NCBI GenBank assembly: GCA_029865195.1
Contig: JAOUHH010000095.1
Location: 1 to 9,460 of the forward strand
Direction: 5' to 3'
DNA: 9,460 nucleotides
Origin: Desulfobulbaceae bacterium
Lineage (GTDB): Bacteria; Desulfobacterota; Desulfobulbia; Desulfobulbales; UBA5123
Below are positions 5,860 to 9,460 of this stretch, one piece after another; position 1 is the first letter of the stretch; each line of letters begins with the position of its first letter. A program made the position numbers and the translations under genes. Under the pieces are notes generated by a model that had not been told where the DNA came from, did no database searches, and saw only the letters and a list, made by a program, of their open reading frames with translations.

Positions 5860-5890
5860 CTTCACGCGGTCCCTCTCGGGCCGCGCGAAG
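5860..5890 (+). promoter_or_regulatory. Hairpin in the purN-pyrR gap
   Basis: A 9-bp stem with one mismatch pairs 5860-5869 with 5881-5890 (CTTCaCGCGG / CCGCGcGAAG), capped by CCC/GGG inside an 11-nt loop. No T-run follows (CGCGTTAAGG), so it is not a standard terminator. It lies about 38 bp before the GTG of pyrR and could affect expression of pyrR relative to purN. It does not contain the PyrR-binding consensus in sense orientation. Confidence 0.4.
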
Positions 5891-5927
5891 CGCGTTAAGG
5901 TTTTGAAACGAGCAAGGGGGAATAAAC

Positions 5928-6470
5928 GTGCCATCACATCGCAGTCAGCTCATGTCGCCTGAGGATATTGCCCGCTCACTGGACCGGATCGCCCTGCAGA
6001 TCGTTGAGCGTAACCACGGCGTGGATAAACTGGCCATCGTCGGCATCCATACCGGTGGCGTCTATCTCGCCGACCGTCTCCGCGCCATCATCGAGGCGCG
6101 GGAGGGACGGAAGGTCGAATCCGGTACCCTGGATATTACCCTCTACCGCGACGACTGGAGCCTTGTTTCGCAGAATCCCATCGTCAAGACCACCGATATC
6201 TCCTTTGCCGTCGGCGAGATGAACCTGATCCTCGTCGACGACGTGATCTTCACCGGCCGCACCATCCGCGCCGCCATGGACGCGATCATGGATTTCGGGC
6301 GGCCGCGCACCATGCAGCTGGCGGTGCTGGTTGACCGGGGCGGCCGCGAGCTGCCGATTCAGCCGGACTATACCGGTCTGGATGTCTCGGTGCTCGCCGA
6401 TGAACATGTCCATGTCCTGTTGCGTGAGAATGCCGGCACCGACGAGGTGGTTCTAGAGAGCCGTTCCTGA
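5928..6470 (+). CDS. pyrR: PyrR bifunctional pyrimidine regulator / uracil phosphoribosyltransferase
   Basis: A type I phosphoribosyltransferase that in many bacteria binds pyr mRNA to attenuate pyrimidine genes and also makes UMP from uracil and PRPP. The 180-residue product has GTLDITLYRDD (66-76) and the PRPP-binding loop LVDDVIFTGRT (102-112), both typical of PyrR. GIHTGG (39-44) replaces the Bacillus GIKTRG, as I recall for other proteobacterial relatives. The start is GTG at 5928 with AGGGGG upstream. No pyr biosynthetic gene is in the window, so any regulated targets are elsewhere; whether this homologue regulates RNA or only salvages uracil cannot be told. It follows purN after 83 bp and precedes the histidine kinase by 18 bp, suggesting cotranscription with the latter. 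Confidence 0.94.
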   Translation: MPSHRSQLMSPEDIARSLDRIALQIVERNHGVDKLAIVGIHTGGVYLADRLRAIIEAREGRKVESGTLDITLYRDDWSLVSQNPIVKTTDISFAVGEMNLILVDDVIFTGRTIRAAMDAIMDFGRPRTMQLAVLVDRGGRELPIQPDYTGLDVSVLADEHVHVLLRENAGTDEVVLESRS

Positions 6471-6488
6471 GCGGGAAAAGGGTTTTTT

Positions 6489-7895
6489 ATGAAACGGACT
6501 GCCGGTACTGACGATCTGGAGCGGATTCGCGCCCTGATTCGGCGGAAGGAAGAGGATTACCGGCACCTCAATTTCAGCTACGGTCAGAATGTCCTGCTTA
6601 GGGTCTTTGCCGATCTGGCCCAGGAGCTCGACACCATCCAGGATTTTTATCGGCTGTGCGTGGCCGCGCCCGGTGAGTGTCTGGGGCTTGATTGCGCGCT
6701 CTATCTCCATGACGACATCGACAATGAATTCCGTCTTGCCTGTTCCGCGAGCGCAGGGGTGCCCGGTGGACCCGTGCCGCCGCCTCCCTATCTCCGGGTA
6801 ACCGGTGAGTCGTATGATGCCGATGGCGCGCATATCCTGCCCATTCGGCGGACGGAGGCGGCCTCTGGCCAGGATGCACCGGTGGCCGCGGGTATCCTCG
6901 GCCTGTTCGTGGTGAAACGCGGTGCAGGCCTCGCGGATGCGGATCTCTTCTTTCTTGATAAGTTCGTCAACCGGATCGCCGTCACCCTGCACAGCCGATT
7001 GCTCGCCCAGCAGAATATCCGCCATCTCAAATTCATCAACGGCCTGGTGATGGACATTGAACATAATGTCATCGTCCCCAACATGTATTTTCGCCACCTC
7101 TTCAACAATCTCAAGAAGAGCGTGGCGGAAATCGCCGAGATCGAGGTGGCGATGGCCGAGTTCAAGGCGCAAGTGCGCAAGCCGGATGATGCCTGCGACG
7201 CCATGCTGGACCGGATCGGCCGTCTCCATCAGCAGCTTGTCAAGCAGCACCACGAGTTGCAGGAACACCATACCACCACCAGCCTCTTCCTGGAGAGCCT
7301 GTTCCGGCGCGATCATTTCCAACAGGGGCATCTCGTCCTCCGCCCCCGTTACTGCAAGGTGGAGGAGGAGATCATCGCCCCGCAGCTGGAACACTTCGCC
7401 AGTCGTTTCGCCGCGCGCGGGATCGCAGTCGAGCCGCCGGTCGACATGGGTGGCGAAGAGCTGCTGCTGGTTGTCGATGTGGGGCTCTTGTCGCAGGTCT
7501 ATGCTAATTTTTTCTCCAACGCCCTCAAATACGTGGAAGAGATCATCGACCATCGCGGTAGGCCCCGCAAGGCGATGACCTATGGCCGGGAGTTTGTCGC
7601 CAACTATTTCGGCCCGTCGCGGCACGGCATCAAGCTCAATGTCTTCACCACCGGTCGCCATCTTGACCGCGTGGAGGCGGCGAGCGTCTTTGACGAAGGG
7701 TACCGGAGCGACCAGTTCAGGGACCAACCCGGCAGCGGCCATGGCCTGTCCTTCGTCAAGCAGGTGGTGGATATCCACGGCGGCGTGGTCGGTTACGAGC
7801 CCACCGAGGAGGGCAACAACTTTTATTTCGTGTTGCCGCTGCCGGCCACCGAATCGGCATTGTCGGTGATTGTCGGTCCTCCCCGCTTGCCGTAA
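6489..7895 (+). CDS. Soluble GAF-like sensor histidine kinase, atypical
   Basis: A 468-residue cytoplasmic kinase-like protein with no membrane segment. Residues about 35-170 look like a GAF-type sensor (mixed alpha/beta, ending in LDKFVNRIAVTLHSRLL). A coiled, His/Gln-rich helical region with EHNVIVPN (191-198) offers His192 as candidate phosphoacceptor. The HATPase part has an N box (NFFSNALKY, 340-348, Asn340 and Asn344), VFDEGY (400-405) and a G2 box GSGHGLSFV (415-423). Where the DxGxG G1 box should be, the strand reads LNVFTTG (383-389), so the usual Asp is missing. It may be inactive, or bind ATP differently. The ATG at 6489 has AAAAGGG 6 nt upstream and lies 18 bp after pyrR. No response regulator is adjacent, so the partner is unknown. 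The link to pyrimidine signalling is only positional. Confidence 0.85.
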   Translation: MKRTAGTDDLERIRALIRRKEEDYRHLNFSYGQNVLLRVFADLAQELDTIQDFYRLCVAAPGECLGLDCALYLHDDIDNEFRLACSASAGVPGGPVPPPPYLRVTGESYDADGAHILPIRRTEAASGQDAPVAAGILGLFVVKRGAGLADADLFFLDKFVNRIAVTLHSRLLAQQNIRHLKFINGLVMDIEHNVIVPNMYFRHLFNNLKKSVAEIAEIEVAMAEFKAQVRKPDDACDAMLDRIGRLHQQLVKQHHELQEHHTTTSLFLESLFRRDHFQQGHLVLRPRYCKVEEEIIAPQLEHFASRFAARGIAVEPPVDMGGEELLLVVDVGLLSQVYANFFSNALKYVEEIIDHRGRPRKAMTYGREFVANYFGPSRHGIKLNVFTTGRHLDRVEAASVFDEGYRSDQFRDQPGSGHGLSFVKQVVDIHGGVVGYEPTEEGNNFYFVLPLPATESALSVIVGPPRLP

Positions 7896-7931
7896 CCCGG
7901 CCGGGTTGCCGCGCCACCGCTCAGGAGCAGT

Positions 7932-8627
7932 ATGTTTCCCCTGAAAGATGATATCCCGGCACGGCTGTTCCCGGTCGTCAACATCGCCCTGATCGTGGCC
8001 AATCTGGTCGCGTACGGCTATTTGGCCGCCCAGGGTGCGGCGGCAGGTCCTCTTTTCGTCGAGCATGGTTTCGTGCCGGCCAGGTTTCTCGCCTCGGCTG
8101 ATTTTGTCCTCTCGCCGGCGAGGCTTCTGCCGGTGTTCAGTTCCATGTTTCTGCATGGTAATATTCTGCACCTGGTCGGGAACATGTGGATGCTGTGGAT
8201 TTTCGGCGACAATGTCGAGGATGCCATGGGCCACGGGCGCTATCTGCTGTTTTATCTTCTCTGCGGCATGGCCTCGGTGGCGGCGCAGACGTGGGTTGCC
8301 CCCGGTTCGGGTGTGCCCATGGTGGGCGCGAGTGGCGCTATTTCCGGGGTCCTCGGCGGCTACTTCTGCATCTATCCCCGGGCGCGGGTTCTGACCTTGG
8401 TGCCGATCTTTATCTTTTTCTATCTGGTCGAGATACCGGCGTATTTCTTTCTCGGTCTCTGGTTCCTGTTGCAGTTTGCCCAAGGGGGGCTGCAAATCTT
8501 GGTCGGCGCGGCGGCAAGCGGGGTGGCCTGGTGGGCGCATGTCGGCGGCTTTGGCGCCGGGGTGCTGTTGATTCGTTTCTTTCGAAAGGGTTCGGCCGCG
8601 AGGCGGGGCAAAAAATTGCGGTGGTAA
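7932..8627 (+). CDS. Rhomboid-family intramembrane serine protease
   Basis: Cleaves transmembrane segments of substrate proteins within the inner membrane. The 231-residue protein has the rhomboid hallmarks. The catalytic Ser is in GASGA (Ser134) and the His in HVGGF (His203). An HGNILHLVGN segment contributes His80 and Asn84, matching the HxxxN motif of GlpG's oxyanion region. Hydrophobic segments near 15-33, 65-92, 104-122, 132-146, 154-184 and 196-216 fit the usual six-helix core. The C-terminal basic tail (RFFRKGSAARRGKK) should face the cytoplasm. The ATG at 7932 is preceded by AGGAG with a 4-nt spacer and lies 36 bp after the kinase. Its stop overlaps the next start by one base. The natural substrate is not indicated by neighbours. 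Confidence 0.93.
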   Translation: MFPLKDDIPARLFPVVNIALIVANLVAYGYLAAQGAAAGPLFVEHGFVPARFLASADFVLSPARLLPVFSSMFLHGNILHLVGNMWMLWIFGDNVEDAMGHGRYLLFYLLCGMASVAAQTWVAPGSGVPMVGASGAISGVLGGYFCIYPRARVLTLVPIFIFFYLVEIPAYFFLGLWFLLQFAQGGLQILVGAAASGVAWWAHVGGFGAGVLLIRFFRKGSAARRGKKLRW

Positions 8628-9460
8628 TGGAGAAGATGGCAGTGAAGACCTTGATAACGGATAAGCACGCTGGTCGCCCCATGGAACTGCTGGCCCCGGC
8701 CGGCTCCATCGAGGCCTTTGAGGCAGCCGTGGCGGCGGGGGCCGATGCCGTCTATATCGGCGCCCCTACCCTGAACGCCCGTGCCTTGGCCAAGCATTTT
8801 GGCATGGCCGAGATCGCCGCGATGGTCGATCATGCCCACCAGCATGAGGTCAAGGTCTACGTGGCCATGAACAGCCTCATGAAGGAGGAGGAAATCCCCG
8901 CCGCCACCCATGCCCTGGCCGCATTTGAACATCTGGGGGTGGATGCCGTGATCATGCAGGATCTGGGGTTGTATCATCTGGCCCGGCGCCATTTTCCGAA
9001 ACTGCGCCTGCACGCCAGCACCCTGCTTGCCGGGCATAACTCGGCGGCGGTCCGGCAGTTTGTCAAGATGGGGTTCCAGCGGGTGGTGCTGGCCCGTGAA
9101 CTGGCCATCCCCGAGATTGCCGCTATCCACCGGCAGAATCAGGTGGAGTTGGAGGTTTTCATCCATGGCGCGCTCTGCTTCAGTTATTCGGGGTTGTGTC
9201 TGTTCAGCAGTTTTCAGGGGGGCAAGAGTGGCCTGCGCGGCAGGTGCGTACAGCCGTGCCGCCGTCGTTATACCTGGAGCGGCAAGGGCAAGGGCGGCGC
9301 GCCGTCGGGATACCTTTTCTCCATGAATGACCTTTGCGGGATCGATCTGATCCCGCAACTGCGGGAGGCAGGGGTTACCTCCCTGAAGATTGAGGGGCGG
9401 ATGCGGAGCGCGCGGTATGTAGAGGCGGTGACCGCCGCCTATCGGATGGCCCTTGACGCC
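8627..9460 (+). CDS. Peptidase U32-family protein (COG0826), N-terminal 278 residues, truncated by window edge
   Basis: Named a collagenase-like peptidase, but studied members (RlhA, TrhP, UbiU/V) are RNA-hydroxylation or ubiquinone-hydroxylation proteins with an Fe-S cluster. The fragment shows MELLAPAGS (19-27), VYIGAPTLNAR (42-52), GALCFSYSGLC (181-191), RGRCVQPCR (204-212) and LKIEGRMRS (253-261). The four cysteines (184, 191, 207, 211) match the Fe-S ligand pattern of this family. The likely start is ATG 8627, overlapping the TAA of the rhomboid gene (TAATG). GTG 8642, with GGAG 9 nt upstream, is an alternative. The C-terminus is missing, so the subfamily and substrate (tRNA or 23S rRNA) cannot be settled. 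Confidence 0.9.
   Translation, partial: MEKMAVKTLITDKHAGRPMELLAPAGSIEAFEAAVAAGADAVYIGAPTLNARALAKHFGMAEIAAMVDHAHQHEVKVYVAMNSLMKEEEIPAATHALAAFEHLGVDAVIMQDLGLYHLARRHFPKLRLHASTLLAGHNSAAVRQFVKMGFQRVVLARELAIPEIAAIHRQNQVELEVFIHGALCFSYSGLCLFSSFQGGKSGLRGRCVQPCRRRYTWSGKGKGGAPSGYLFSMNDLCGIDLIPQLREAGVTSLKIEGRMRSARYVEAVTAAYRMALDA

Noticed and set aside
5866..5885. CCCGAGAGG on the minus strand, matching the core CCNGNGAGG of the PyrR RNA-binding consensus
   Set aside because: It lies antisense to pyrR, with flanking bases unlike the full consensus, and it is explained by the loop of the hairpin.
6453..8540. Open frame of 695 codons on the minus strand across the kinase and rhomboid genes
   Set aside because: It is a shadow of two clear plus-strand genes in GC-rich DNA; its translation is low-complexity and rich in His, Arg and Gln, with no recognisable domain.

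Overview
The window reads as a chromosomal stretch of a GC-rich Gram-negative bacterium. My best guess is a sulfate-reducing or related Desulfobacterota, Desulfobulbales-like. The guess rests on gene content: FolE2, a stand-alone IMP-cyclohydrolase half of PurH, PyrR beside a soluble histidine kinase, and a DUF2726/Sel1 cluster. It also rests on frequent TTG/GTG starts. The taxon is inferred, not demonstrated. I see no insertion sequence, prophage, CRISPR array or integrase, and the region looks like core genome.

Left part, minus strand (1-2642). The 5' part of a DEAD-box RNA helicase runs off the left edge (1-424, TTG start, leader of perhaps 170 nt). Next is a three-gene minus-strand unit read from 2642 down to 720. 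Its genes are a membrane-anchored DUF2726 protein with a topoisomerase-type zinc finger, a 59-residue small protein joined by an ATGA overlap, and a Sel1-repeat protein of seven exact 36-residue units. The 133-bp gap before the Sel1 gene holds four small inverted repeats, and a weak terminator hairpin follows the Sel1 gene.

Middle (2643-4140). A tRNA-Leu(UAA) with encoded CCA lies on the plus strand, followed by a strong intrinsic terminator. Convergent to it, on the minus strand, is folE2 (type IB GTP cyclohydrolase I, first step to folate or queuosine-type pterins). A 276-bp divergent spacer separates folE2 from hslR.

Right part, plus strand (4141-9460). The order is hslR (Hsp15, S4 RNA-binding), a stand-alone IMP cyclohydrolase, purN, pyrR, a soluble GAF-like histidine kinase, a rhomboid protease and the N-terminal 278 residues of a U32-family protein. 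Most spacings are short (10, 83, 18, 36 and -1 bp), so this is probably one or two operons that put purine synthesis beside pyrimidine control. The cyclohydrolase closes the IMP ring and PurN makes formyl-GAR; the AICAR transformylase must be encoded elsewhere.

No obviously new defence or mobile system is visible. The least explained items are the DUF2726 / small protein / Sel1 unit, the kinase that lacks a canonical G1 box, and the structured spacers.
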